A stretch of 64,000 nucleotides of DNA from Nocardia sp. NBC_01503 (GCF_036327755.1 NZ_CP109596.1:5270001-5334000), one strand, 5' to 3'; shown: positions 1 through 8,741, numbered from the stretch's first letter. A program made the numbers and translations. Notes: generated by a model from the letters alone, not told the origin.

Positions 1-243
1 CATACGCCGGGTCTCGCTGTCGCGATAACTGGTGAACACCGCCACCGGCAGCTCATGTCCGAGCAGCAGCTCATCCAGGCGCTCGTTCATATCGGCCGGT
101 CCCTCGATGAGCACATGCGCGGGCCGCAGCCGCCGAATCGTATCGCGCACCAGTCCCGCACAGGCCGGACTGTGATGGCGCACGCCTATGCAGGTGATGC
201 GCACCGGCCCGGCCGCGACGGTGAGCATCGGATCCAGGCTCAT
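1..243 (-). CDS. DUF5682 family protein, N-terminal part (gene runs off the left edge)
   Basis: Only the first 81 codons are visible. The start is ATG at 243-241, 3 nt after the stop of the upstream MoxR gene, so the two are probably translated together. The N-terminus reads ITCIGVRHHSPACAGLVRD followed by RPAHVLIEGPADMNERL, which I recognise as the opening of DUF5682 proteins (E. coli YehM type). These are normally encoded beside a MoxR ATPase and a VWA protein. The molecular function is unknown. From gene order I infer that VWA and SWIM zinc-finger genes may lie just outside the window. Confidence 0.72.
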   Translation of the reverse strand, partial: MSLDPMLTVAAGPVRITCIGVRHHSPACAGLVRDTIRRLRPAHVLIEGPADMNERLDELLLGHELPVAVFTSYRDSETRRM

Positions 244-246
244 GGC

Positions 247-1329
247 TCAGCCCGGCAGCTGGAATCGGGCGTCGTGCAACGCTTTCCAGGCGCGACCGGA
301 TTTGCGCGGCACCTGCTGCTCCAGATAGCGGCGCAGCCGGGCCAGATCCTCCGGATCATCCTTGGCGGCGGTACCGGCCAGGCAGTGCACGATATCCGCG
401 CCGTCGCCGGGTTCGCCGCGCAGATACCAGCCGCGCAGACCGACCGCGTGCGCCACCGAGACCGCCTCGGCGGTACTCATGACCGAGGACATGCGATCCA
501 GTGGCGTCCCGGAATCGGTCGCCCCGGTGCGTAGTTCCCGGAAGGCGGTGACCAGCACTTCGAGGACGTCGCGCGGCGGGGCCTGCGGTACACCGGACTT
601 GCGCAGCAGCGCTTCGGCCTCGGCCTCGACCAATGCCAGCTCGGCGGCGAAATCGGTAATGGGGAAGACGGTTTCGAAATTGAATCGCCGCTTGAGCGCC
701 GCGCTCATATCGTTCACACCGCGATCGCGGGTGTTGGCGGTGGCGATCACATTGAAACCCGCTGTGGCGTACACCATCTCACCGAGTTCGGGCACCGCGA
801 GCACCCGATCCGAGAGCAGCGACAGGATCGAGTCCTGCACCTCGAGCGGGCAGCGGGTGATCTCCTCGAAGCGCACCACCTTGCCGTCCCGCATCCCGCG
901 CATCATGGGCGCGGGCACGATCGAGCGTTCGGACGGCCCCTCCGACACCAGCAGCGCGTAATTCCAGCCGTACCGGATCTGATCCTCGGTGGTGGCCGCC
1001 CCGCCCTGAATGGTCAGCGTGGAGTCACCGGAGATGGCCGCCGAAAGCAGCTCCGACAGCAGCGATTTCGCGGTACCGGGCTCGCCGGTGAGCAGCAGTC
1101 CGCGCGTGGTGGCCAGGCTCACCAGCGCCCGATCCACCAGTGAGGCATCGCCGACGAACTTATTGGCAATGCCGAGTTCGGGATCGCCGGTAATGAAACG
1201 CTTGGCGGCGTCCACGCTCAAAGCCCACCCGGGCGGTTTGGGAGCGGTATCCGCGGCGCGCAATCGCTCCAGATCCGCCGCCCACCGCAGTTCGGCGGGC
1301 GGGCGCTGCATATGTTCGGTGCTGGTCAC
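247..1329 (-). CDS. MoxR-family AAA+ ATPase
   Basis: About 360 aa. A Walker A motif GEPGTAKS lies near residues 82-89, a Walker B-like segment VVRFEEI follows, and sensor 1 is in VIATANTRDRG, with a downstream arginine pair in ALKRRFNF. This is the AAA+ core of MoxR/YehL ATPases, which remodel partner proteins together with VWA-domain subunits. I chose GTG at 1329 because AGGGG sits 5 nt upstream; an in-frame TTG at 1353 is possible. The gene lies between DUF4132 upstream and DUF5682 downstream, the same association as E. coli yehI-yehL-yehM. The role in this organism is inferred from that context only. Confidence 0.87.
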   Translation of the reverse strand: MTSTEHMQRPPAELRWAADLERLRAADTAPKPPGWALSVDAAKRFITGDPELGIANKFVGDASLVDRALVSLATTRGLLLTGEPGTAKSLLSELLSAAISGDSTLTIQGGAATTEDQIRYGWNYALLVSEGPSERSIVPAPMMRGMRDGKVVRFEEITRCPLEVQDSILSLLSDRVLAVPELGEMVYATAGFNVIATANTRDRGVNDMSAALKRRFNFETVFPITDFAAELALVEAEAEALLRKSGVPQAPPRDVLEVLVTAFRELRTGATDSGTPLDRMSSVMSTAEAVSVAHAVGLRGWYLRGEPGDGADIVHCLAGTAAKDDPEDLARLRRYLEQQVPRKSGRAWKALHDARFQLPG

Positions 1330-1430
1330 TGTTTCCCCTGGTGCATGGATCAATTGGACCGGCTGTAGCCAGCCGGGCCGACGGGTGTATTCGGCAGTGC
1401 TCCCCGATGCGCTCGGGGAGATCGGCGGGA

Positions 1431-4400
1431 CTAGCCCGCGTCGGCGGCTTGTCTCAGCCAGTCCACATCACGCAGGATCTCCGAGACGGTGACCGGATCG
1501 AGGTCGGCGAAGGTGAGTCCGCCGCTCTGCCGCCCCGTTCGGTACAGGCGGCCTTCGAAGGTCTGCGCGCCAGCGCCGCGCGGATCCCAGGTCGCTACGC
1601 CTTGGGAGGGTATGACCTCGAAGAAATACCCGCCGGGTAGTCGCTTGCGGAAGTCGCCGAGATAGCCGCCGTCGCCCGTTTCGGGTTGATCCCAGCCGCG
1701 CGAGACCAGTCCCAGGAATCGAGTGCCGTCGATTTTGGTTCCGTCGCTGGGGATTTCCGTCGCCGCGCGCAATTCGTCCGGCAGGCGGAACGTTTCCCGG
1801 GATAGCTGGGGGAAAGGTTGCAGCAGTTCGTAATCGGCGAATACCGCGCCCCAGGACTTGGTTTCGTCCGGGATTTGGAGCGGATGCACCACGCCGAGCA
1901 CCGCATCCACGGCGAGGGTCACCGTCTCGTCCAGATGATCGGCGAAGGTGCGATCCTCGGCGATACGGAAGGTCGATACCAGCGCCTGGTCCTCGTACAC
2001 TCCCCACACCACCCGGCGGGTGATATGCCAGCGCAGCGGATGCGCGATGAACAGCTCATTCAGCTCGGTGACGGTGAAGCGCCGCTGCCCGATCATCGCG
2101 CGCTCCAGCCGGGCAATCTGGTCCGTCGCCAGCGTGCGGGCATCCTTCTTCATCTTGCGGAAGGTCTTGTGCGCCTGCTCGGCCCGCCCCGGATCATCGT
2201 TCGCTCCGGCCTTGGGCAGCGCTTTCACGGTTTTGCCGTCGCCGGTGGTGAGCGTGGGCCGCAACTGCTCGTCGAAGCCGACGATGAATTGGCGTGGGCC
2301 GAAGTCCAGTACGGCCGTGCCGTCGGCACGCAGCCCGAGATCCGGGACCAGCCGGTCGGCCAGTTGATCGGAGGTCAGATCCATCCGCTCGGCGATCTCG
2401 TCGATCCGCGTGCGCGCGCCCTCGCGGACGCGAGTGGTCTTGACCTTCTCGCTGATCGTCTTCAGCGCCAGCAGCGCGGCATCCGAGCCGATGGTGACGA
2501 ACGCATCCAGCGCCGGTACCGAACGCGGATCCGAGCGCATCTCCCGCACATTCGAGAGCAGGCGTTCCACCGTGGTGTCAGCACCGAAAACGCCCAACGC
2601 CTCATACACCCAGTAGTGCTTGGTGGGCGCGCCCGCCTGCCACCACTGCTGGTAAACCGCCCAGGCGAACTCCGCCAGCGCCACGGCATCGCAGGAACGC
2701 TTGACCAGCTCGAGCCCCGCATAGGGCTCACCCGGGGTCGACAGCAGCAGCATGGTAAGCAGATTGTGTACCGCATCGACCGGCAGCACCGCGCATTCGC
2801 CCGCTGAAATGGGCGGCAGCACGGGGATATTCACCCAGTCCGGCAGGGCGGGAATCCGGGCGGGCAGCACATCGACCGGATCGGTCGCGAGCACCGCCTC
2901 GACACCGGCGGCGACCTTCGCATCGTAGGTCGCCGCGGCGGACCGAATGGCCTCGCCGTGGCCGAGTTCGGCGAGCAGGCGCAGTGTGCGCCCGGCCTCG
3001 CGCCTGGCCTTGACGCCCTTGCCCAGGGCATCGGGAATCAGTGTGCGCGCGGCGAATTCGGCATGGCGGCCGAGATAGGCCAGCGCCGGCCCGCGCAGGG
3101 TGCGCCGCTGCAGCCACTGCATCGCGAGCATCACCGCGTCCGTGCTCTCGAACGGCGCCAGCGCCTCGCCCGCTTCGCGGGCCGCGCGGCGTGCGATATC
3201 CAGCACCAGGGGATAAGCGGCGGTCTCGTGGCGGGCGATCAGGACGCGCAGCGTATCGCCGCTGCTCCACGCATAGGTCAGGCGTGCGGAGGGGAGCAGT
3301 GAAAGCAGGTGCTCGGGTTCGGCGGCGAGCAGGTAGGACAGCTCCCACGGGTATATTGCGGCCGTCTTGATCTCCCGGAGCCTCTTCGCGAGGTTCTGGG
3401 GCGGGGTGAATTCCTCAGCGGCGAGCCATATTTCGCGCTCACCCGGCTGCCAGGCGCAGCGCAGGGTGGCGGGCGCGGTCAGGCCGCCGATCACCACCGG
3501 TGCGGGCCGTTCGCGCTGCCACGGCGGCGTGCGCAGGATCGTCGGTACATCGGCATGCTGATCGTTCGCGGTCGCGGCGGCCACCGATTCCATTTCGGCG
3601 GTGACCAATTCGGCGGTCGGCGCGGGCAAGCGTGCCATCAGTTCGGTGGCGACCGCCGGATGCCGGTGCACCAGCTCACGCAGGATATCGGCATTGCGCG
3701 CGGTATCGAGCAGTCGCAGGGCGCGGCGCGGAAACCATTCCGCGGCTTGCCGTATCGCGTTGAGCGCGGCGGGCCGATCGGTCCGCGCCGCGAGCGCGGT
3801 GAAGGCGGCATCGGTGGGAATCGTGGCAATGGCCTGCGCCACCGGACCCGCGAGCGCGGCGGGAAGATCCGGATGTTCGAGCCAATCCACCAGTACCGGC
3901 AGCGCCTCGAAGCCCACACCGTCGACGACGGTCATGGCCGAGCTCGCCGAATCGACCGCCGGTCCGCCCGCCGGGCTCCAGTAGTAGCCGAAGACCGCAT
4001 TCAGCCGTCGCAGCTGGTCGGGCGTATGCGCCGCATCCACCAGCAGTCGGGCATGAGCGTGCGCGCTGTCTGCCTCTACCGCCTCGTCGATATCGGTCGC
4101 CACCCAATCATGCTGCGTTGGAAGCAGATACGAGGTGATGACTCGGGCGTGCGGATTCCGTGCGCGGAATCGCTCCAGCACCGCTACCACGCCATCGACC
4201 TCGGCAAGCCCCGCCAACCGCGTCCGCAGCGGTGCCAGCGTGCCGCGCAGGGTCTCGATCTCGCCCTCCGACCACCGGTTCGGCTGCTGCCACAATGGCG
4301 CGGTCACCGCCCGCACCAGTGCTTCGACCACGAACTCGATCCCGCGCACCTGGAACCAGTAATCCAGCAGTGCGGTCACATCCTCGGCCGCCACCCGCCG

Positions 4401-4820
4401 CTCCTTCGGCGTCGGCCGCACCATCCGCTCGACCCGCGCCGCGATCAGCGCGGCGGCTATCTCGGCGGTCAGTTCCCAGGTAGCCGTGGCGAATCCGTCG
4501 TGGGAAGTGGAGTCACCGGAATAGGTCTCGAACAGCAGAAACCTGATGTGGGCCGCCGTGGGGTTCCCCGCGAACGCGGGATCACGGGATTCGATGCGGA
4601 GCAGGGCCGCTTCATAGAGTTCGATCGTCAAGGCGCTGGCACGGGCCGTCACCGCTTCGGTGTCGATATCCGGGCTGCCGGTGGGCAGCAGCCCACCCCG
4701 CCGCAACCGCACCAGCTTGCGCAGCGCCTCGGGCGGATCGAATCGATCCTCCACGGCCGACACCGCACCCGCGGCCATCGCGGCCTCCCCGCCGCCATGA
4801 CCACCCCACGCCCGCACCAT
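1431..4820 (-). CDS. DUF4132 domain-containing protein (YehI/MolR-like), long form
   Basis: About 1129 aa. The C-terminal third carries the DUF4132 region: LVPDLGLRADGT, then LERAMIGQRRF, HITRRVVWGVY and FADYELLQPF. The long N-terminal part is rich in Ala/Leu helices resembling HEAT-type repeats. No catalytic motif is evident. ATG at 4820 is preferred because GGAAGGGATGGGG lies just upstream; a GTG at 4877 has no ribosome site. The stop is about 100 nt from the MoxR start, so the three left-edge genes probably form one transcription unit. A second, shorter DUF4132 gene is found at 58.1 kb. The family's biochemical role is not established. Confidence 0.85.
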   Translation of the reverse strand: MVRAWGGHGGGEAAMAAGAVSAVEDRFDPPEALRKLVRLRRGGLLPTGSPDIDTEAVTARASALTIELYEAALLRIESRDPAFAGNPTAAHIRFLLFETYSGDSTSHDGFATATWELTAEIAAALIAARVERMVRPTPKERRVAAEDVTALLDYWFQVRGIEFVVEALVRAVTAPLWQQPNRWSEGEIETLRGTLAPLRTRLAGLAEVDGVVAVLERFRARNPHARVITSYLLPTQHDWVATDIDEAVEADSAHAHARLLVDAAHTPDQLRRLNAVFGYYWSPAGGPAVDSASSAMTVVDGVGFEALPVLVDWLEHPDLPAALAGPVAQAIATIPTDAAFTALAARTDRPAALNAIRQAAEWFPRRALRLLDTARNADILRELVHRHPAVATELMARLPAPTAELVTAEMESVAAATANDQHADVPTILRTPPWQRERPAPVVIGGLTAPATLRCAWQPGEREIWLAAEEFTPPQNLAKRLREIKTAAIYPWELSYLLAAEPEHLLSLLPSARLTYAWSSGDTLRVLIARHETAAYPLVLDIARRAAREAGEALAPFESTDAVMLAMQWLQRRTLRGPALAYLGRHAEFAARTLIPDALGKGVKARREAGRTLRLLAELGHGEAIRSAAATYDAKVAAGVEAVLATDPVDVLPARIPALPDWVNIPVLPPISAGECAVLPVDAVHNLLTMLLLSTPGEPYAGLELVKRSCDAVALAEFAWAVYQQWWQAGAPTKHYWVYEALGVFGADTTVERLLSNVREMRSDPRSVPALDAFVTIGSDAALLALKTISEKVKTTRVREGARTRIDEIAERMDLTSDQLADRLVPDLGLRADGTAVLDFGPRQFIVGFDEQLRPTLTTGDGKTVKALPKAGANDDPGRAEQAHKTFRKMKKDARTLATDQIARLERAMIGQRRFTVTELNELFIAHPLRWHITRRVVWGVYEDQALVSTFRIAEDRTFADHLDETVTLAVDAVLGVVHPLQIPDETKSWGAVFADYELLQPFPQLSRETFRLPDELRAATEIPSDGTKIDGTRFLGLVSRGWDQPETGDGGYLGDFRKRLPGGYFFEVIPSQGVATWDPRGAGAQTFEGRLYRTGRQSGGLTFADLDPVTVSEILRDVDWLRQAADAG

Positions 4821-4998
4821 GAATTCCCCATCCCTTCCAGCCGATTCGGTACCGACTGTAGACAACCCCACCGACACTGGTGGCCGGGCTAGCCGGTGAG
4901 GTGGACCGGTCGCGGAGGACTACCGAGGCGGTGACGGCACAGCTGCCGTCCAGCGCACGCCCGGTGCTCATGGACGAGGTGTTGGCTGATTCCCGGAG

Positions 4999-5988
4999 CT
5001 ACTTCCCGGCGGCGCGCGCCAGTTCCTCCGGGTAACGCTCGCCGGCAATGGCATCGGACGGGGTCGCGGCCTCGACGCGCGCCAAATCCTCGGCGCTGAG
5101 CGTGATATCGACCGCGGCGACGTTCTGCTCCAGATAGGTGCGCCGCTTGGTGCCCGGGATCGGCACCACATCGTCACCCTGGTTCAGCACCCAGGCGAGC
5201 GCCAATTGTCCTGCGGTGACGCCCTTCTCCTGTGCCAGCTCGCCGATCGCGGCCACGATCGCGAGATTGCTGTCGAGATTGCCGTCCGCGAAGCGGGGGA
5301 ATCGGCGGCGCATGTCATCGGCGGGCATATCCTTCGTGGACGTGATCGCGCCGGTGAGCAGCCCGCGTCCCAGCGGAGAGAACGGCACGATACCGATGCC
5401 GAGTTCGCGTGCGGTGGGCAGGATTTCGGCCTCGATACCGCGGGTCCACAGCGACCACTCACTCTGCAGGGCGGTGATCGGATGCACCGCGTGCGCCCGC
5501 CGAATGGTCTCCGCCGAAGCCTCGGAAATCCCGAGGTATCGCACCTTTCCGGCCTGCACCAGCTCGGCCAGCGCACCCCAGGTCTCCTCGACCGGCACAT
5601 TCGGATCCACCCGATGCTGGTAGTACAGATCGATGTAATCCACCCCCAGCCGAGCCAGCGACTCATCGCAACTCTGCTTCACATAGGCGGCATCCCCCCG
5701 CGCGCCCATACTCCCGCCCTCACCCCACACGATTCCGAACTTGGTGGCCAGCACCACCTGATCCCGCCGATCGGCGATAGCCCGCCCGACCAACCGCTCA
5801 TTGGTCTCGGGCCCATACACATTGGCCGTATCGAGCATGGTCACCCCGAGCTCGAGCGCCCGATGAATCGTCGCGATCGACTCGGCGTCACTGTCACTGT
5901 CGTGAACCCCGTACGCATGGCTCATCCCCATGCACCCGAGCCCCTCGGCCCCCACGGTCAGTCCACCGAGCTTCCTGGTCGCGATCAT
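4999..5988 (-). CDS. Aldo/keto reductase
   Basis: About 329 aa, a typical size for this NADPH-dependent TIM-barrel family. The catalytic tetrad can be placed: Asp and Tyr in TMLDTANVYGP, Lys in VVLATKFGI and His in DLYYQHRVDP. The C-terminus has the cofactor signature VVPIPGTKRR. The start is ATG at 5988, with GGAGGAG 7-13 nt upstream; the ATG at 6003 actually overlaps this ribosome site and is unlikely to be used. It reads from a MerR-type promoter (6044-6074), which suggests induction by an electrophile, oxidant or drug. The native substrate is unknown. Confidence 0.92.
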   Translation of the reverse strand: MIATRKLGGLTVGAEGLGCMGMSHAYGVHDSDSDAESIATIHRALELGVTMLDTANVYGPETNERLVGRAIADRRDQVVLATKFGIVWGEGGSMGARGDAAYVKQSCDESLARLGVDYIDLYYQHRVDPNVPVEETWGALAELVQAGKVRYLGISEASAETIRRAHAVHPITALQSEWSLWTRGIEAEILPTARELGIGIVPFSPLGRGLLTGAITSTKDMPADDMRRRFPRFADGNLDSNLAIVAAIGELAQEKGVTAGQLALAWVLNQGDDVVPIPGTKRRTYLEQNVAAVDITLSAEDLARVEAATPSDAIAGERYPEELARAAGK

Positions 5989-6043
5989 CCTGAACTCCTC
6001 CATGTCGAAGTCGGTCTCCGGGCCGAAACCCGCTCACAAACCG

Positions 6044-6074
6044 AACCTACGACCTGGAGAGCACTCCAAGTCAA
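6044..6074 (-). promoter_or_regulatory. MerR-type promoter of the aldo/keto reductase gene
   Basis: On the minus strand a -35 TTGACT (6069-6074) and a -10 TAGGTT (6044-6049) are separated by 19 bp. That long spacer is the hallmark of promoters activated by MerR-family regulators. The spacer region carries a near-perfect dyad, GACCTGGAG/CTCCAAGTC (6051-6059 and 6064-6072, 8 of 9 pairs matching). The aldo/keto reductase starts 55 nt downstream. No merR gene is adjacent, so the regulator would act from elsewhere. Confidence 0.65.
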
Positions 6075-6080
6075 GCGCGA

Positions 6081-6290
6081 TCACACCCCCGGTGCGTCGA
6101 ACCTGCCCTCGGCAACCGCCGCCGCGAAAGCACCCCACTCCCGCTCCTCGAACACCAGCACCGGCCCGCCCGGCCGCTTGCTATCCCGTACTCCGACAGC
6201 GCTATCGAGGAATGCCACCTCGACACACTCCTGTCCGCCGGAGCTGTAGCTGGACTTGAACCAGCGCGCGGAGCGCGGCTCAGCGATCAT
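6081..6290 (-). CDS. DUF397 domain protein (BldB-like), second copy
   Basis: About 69 aa. It contains the DUF397 signature WFKSSYSSGGQECVEVAF followed by VGVRDSK and an EWGAFAAAV segment. The ATG at 6290 lies inside the end of the preceding DUF397 gene (11 nt overlap), so translation is probably coupled. DUF397 proteins are small acidic partners of DUF5753-type HTH regulators in Streptomyces and relatives (WhiJ/BldB, also described as toxin-antitoxin-like). This is the last gene of a three-gene operon. Confidence 0.88.
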   Translation of the reverse strand: MIAEPRSARWFKSSYSSGGQECVEVAFLDSAVGVRDSKRPGGPVLVFEEREWGAFAAAVAEGRFDAPGV

Positions 6291-6486
6291 GGTCGAAGAC
6301 ACCCGCTTCAGCGGCGGCTGCGAACGAATCCCATTCCGCCGCAGCAAATATCAGCGCAGGACCTGCGAGGTGCTTGCTGTCGCGGACGGCGACAGCATCG
6401 GCCAGGAACGCCACCTCGACGCATTCCTTGCTACCGCCGGAGCGGCTGCTCTTGAACCAATGAGCCTGTGACAGATCGGTATTCAC
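6280..6486 (-). CDS. DUF397 domain protein (BldB-like), first copy
   Basis: 68 aa, with WFKSSRSGGSKECVEVAF and VAVRDSKHLAGPALIF. It closely resembles the downstream copy, so the pair probably arose by tandem duplication. The GTG start at 6486 overlaps the stop of the HTH regulator gene (GTGA), indicating translational coupling. It is presumably the partner of that regulator; whether it acts as a toxin or as a developmental co-regulator cannot be told from sequence. Confidence 0.88.
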   Translation of the reverse strand: MNTDLSQAHWFKSSRSGGSKECVEVAFLADAVAVRDSKHLAGPALIFAAAEWDSFAAAAEAGVFDHDR

Positions 6487-7367
6487 GTCGCATACTCCTT
6501 CGCAGCCTGCCGCAGCAGACTCCTCGACTCGGCCTCGTCGAACGCTGCGTTCCGCATTCGGTCGAACGCGGCAGCGTATCGCTCCACGATATGCGTTTTC
6601 TCCGAGTACATGTCTCCGGTGAACCCCTCCGCGTACACGACCGTCGGGTCCACTGATTTTCCTTTGCCATCTGAATCGAACCCCAGGATGACGAACGGTC
6701 CGGTCTGCTCACCTGTCGGCATTCCCGCGGAGAAGGGCACCACACGAATGGTGATGTTCGGGCGTGCGGTGGAATCGGCCAGGCTGCGGAGCTGAGCTGC
6801 CATCACCGTTCGGCTGCCGATCATTCGCCGTACCACGGTCTCGCCGAGTAGCACCTGAAGTGAGGTCGGCTGGGCCGATCGAGTGATCAGCGCCTGCCGT
6901 GTCATCCGAACCTTCACGCGAGCGGAGATCTCGGCGTCATTAGCTTCCGGGTAAACGTTCTGGAACAACACCCATGCGTAGTCAAAGGTCTGTAACAGTC
7001 CCGGTACCAGGTCCGGTTGGAATGTGGTCAGCCGCCGTGCAGAGGCTTCCAACCCCATGTAGACGCTGAAGTTCTCCGGAATCAGATCGCCGAACTCGTG
7101 CCACCACGACTTGACGGCGGCCTGCTGGGCGAGTCCAAGCATTGCGGTCGTCATCGGCTCGTCGAAGCCGTAGATGGTGCATAGCTCGCGTATGTCGACG
7201 ATCCTTACCCGATCTGATTGCCCTCGCTCGAGTCTGTGCAGTGTGCTCTTGCCCCACTGAAGCAGTGCGGCGGCCTCTACGATCGTCAGCCCCATCGCCT
7301 CTCTACCTTCGCGCAGGTATCGGCCAAGCTGACGGCGAGGAAGGGTGCTATCGACAACGTCCGACAT
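6483..7367 (-). CDS. XRE-family HTH regulator with DUF5753 (Scr1/WhiJ-type)
   Basis: About 294 aa. The N-terminal helix-turn-helix covers roughly residues 10-70 (RRQLGRYLREGREAMGLT, then AAALLQWGKSTLHRLERG). The C-terminal two thirds are DUF5753, with YMGLEASARRLTTFQPDLVP, VPGLLQT and a VVPFSAGM segment. The start at 7367 removes 23 unsupported residues and has a weak AGGACGGA site upstream. It heads an operon with two DUF397 genes. Such pairs regulate development or behave like toxin-antitoxin systems in actinobacteria. Confidence 0.9.
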   Translation of the reverse strand: MSDVVDSTLPRRQLGRYLREGREAMGLTIVEAAALLQWGKSTLHRLERGQSDRVRIVDIRELCTIYGFDEPMTTAMLGLAQQAAVKSWWHEFGDLIPENFSVYMGLEASARRLTTFQPDLVPGLLQTFDYAWVLFQNVYPEANDAEISARVKVRMTRQALITRSAQPTSLQVLLGETVVRRMIGSRTVMAAQLRSLADSTARPNITIRVVPFSAGMPTGEQTGPFVILGFDSDGKGKSVDPTVVYAEGFTGDMYSEKTHIVERYAAAFDRMRNAAFDEAESRSLLRQAAKEYAT

Positions 7368-7568
7368 GTTCCGTCCTGAACTCGTCGTGTTTCCCGATCT
7401 GGGAAACAGTGTGCGGTCAAAACGGGAGCTGTGCATGGGTTTTCATACATTTTCGTGGGGATCTCTTTTCGTCGTTCCTTTGTGGTCTTGACCGGTGTGT
7501 GCTGGTGGTGTGCCCGAAGCGCGTATCCGGCACACCGTCAATCCGGACGAGCACCGAAGGTGGTCGAG

Positions 7569-7802
7569 ATGTCTTGGGATGCATGGGCTCTACTCGCGAT
7601 CCTCACGCTGTGTCTCGGCGTCATCGCATGGTCGTGCTGGGGCTTCTACCGTGACGCGCACCCAGCGGACCGCGTTCTGCGGTTATCCCTGAAGGGCGGC
7701 GGATTTCTGTCCATGCCCCGGCGTGCTGGCGCATCGGCCGGTCGCCATCGGGCGCGAAGTCGTCACATGTATTGGCCGACAGTGCATCTCACCAACTACT
7801 GA
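7569..7802 (+). CDS. Small hypothetical membrane protein
   Basis: 77 aa. One hydrophobic segment spans roughly residues 5-25 (WALLAILTLCLGVIAWSCWG), followed by a basic tail rich in Arg. The ATG has AAGGTGG upstream. It ends 11 nt before the next gene, whose ribosome site lies in the gap, so the two are probably co-transcribed. No family is recognised. A longer reading from 7431 is possible but has no ribosome site. Confidence 0.5.
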   Translation: MSWDAWALLAILTLCLGVIAWSCWGFYRDAHPADRVLRLSLKGGGFLSMPRRAGASAGRHRARSRHMYWPTVHLTNY

Positions 7803-7813
7803 AAGGTAGGAGC

Positions 7814-8038
7814 ATGACCCCCGCCGAGGTCGCGGTCCTGGCAGCACTTCATCCGGACCGCACACTGACCGCCATTCAGATCCAACGGGATTCGGCGCTG
7901 ACGAGTTGGCACACCCGCAATGCTCTCGCGCGGTTGCAAGCTCGGGGCCTGATCCTGCCCGGTCATATTCGCGGCCGCTGGCGGATTACCGCGCGTGGCC
8001 GGATTGCGCTCGGGGTCAAGCGGCGGCGGTTCGGGTGA
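7814..8038 (+). CDS. Small winged-helix DNA-binding protein (MarR/PadR-like)
   Basis: 74 aa, with a strong ribosome site (AAAGGTAGGAG) just before the ATG. The layout is that of a lone winged helix: ILAALHPDRTLTAIQI-type helices, a recognition segment SALTSWHTRNALARLQARGL, and a wing GRWRITARGRIAL. No ligand or dimerisation domain is present. It sits immediately after a small membrane protein. The target is unknown. Confidence 0.65.
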   Translation: MTPAEVAVLAALHPDRTLTAIQIQRDSALTSWHTRNALARLQARGLILPGHIRGRWRITARGRIALGVKRRRFG

Positions 8039-8121
8039 GGTGGTGGAGATTGGTCGGTGGGCGGATATAGGCCGCCGGATCGAACCCGATTCGGGTTGAA
8101 TGTCTGGTTGGAGGGGTTGTT

Positions 8122-8532
8122 TTGTCGGTTCGTCGAATGGTTTTCGCCGGGGTGGTCGGGGCTTCGGTTATCGCGACCGGTGGGTGTGAGGGTTCGGGGG
8201 AGTCGGCCGCGCCCGTGTCGACCGTCGCGCCGACGACCACCACGCCGCCGAAGCCGATGACGGAGTATTTGGTGAATGCGGCTGATACGCCGGGGATTAC
8301 CTACGTGCTGCCGCCGGCCGCCGATGCGGCGGCTCTCGGGACGGTGGGTTTCGGGTCCGGAAAAGACACACCGGAGTGCACGGCGCGCAATACCGCCATC
8401 AGTGTGATCAACAGCGATCCGTACGCGAGTGCGCTCGCTCGCATCGAGACGGCCGACGGTAAGCCGCGATACGACGTGCAGGTGTGGTGCGGGCCGAGCA
8501 GGGGTGTTTGCGGTATGACCTGCATCGGGTGA
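8122..8532 (+). pseudogene. Lipoprotein gene truncated by a deletion
   Basis: A TTG start at 8122 is preceded by GGAGGG 6 nt upstream. The signal sequence ends in VIATGGC, an approximate lipobox, followed by a Ser/Thr/Pro linker and a short secreted domain with paired cysteines. From about codon 120 the sequence becomes a shifted reading of an antibiotic-monooxygenase gene, because that frame resumes at 8463. I infer a deletion that removed the lipoprotein 3' end and the neighbour's 5' end. The 136 aa product may still be made, but the natural C-terminus is gone. Confidence 0.5.
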
Positions 8533-8702
8533 GTGGGGATCCGGATCGGTTCGTGTTGCTGGAGGAGTGGGAATCTCGGGATGCGCTTGCGGCGCATGAT
8601 ATTTCGGCGCATATGGTGGCGGCCGATGCGGCGAGTCCGGCGTTTCGAGCCGGACCGGCGCAGGTGGTGGAGTGCGAACCGGAGGCGGTGGGCAATCCCT
8701 GA
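8463..8702 (+). pseudogene. Antibiotic biosynthesis monooxygenase (ABM) family remnant, 5' end missing
   Basis: In this frame the sequence reads VRAEQGCLRYDLHRV, then DPDRFVLLEEWESRDALAAH and HMVAAD, the C-terminal two thirds of an ABM dimeric alpha-beta barrel monooxygenase. Family members have about 95-105 residues; only about 72 are present. An in-frame TAA lies at 8460-8462 and the first strand is absent. The fragment overlaps the lipoprotein reading frame, which supports fusion by deletion. A short product could start at GTG 8484. Confidence 0.6.
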
Positions 8703-8741
8703 GTGAGCGTCCGAGCGCTTGGGCAGGTGTGGCCCCGGTGC

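Noticed and set aside
3309..4892. 527-codon plus-strand open frame opposite DUF4132
   Set aside because: It is exactly antisense to the real gene, is rich in Arg, Gly and His from GC-rich reverse reading, and has no domain or ribosome site.
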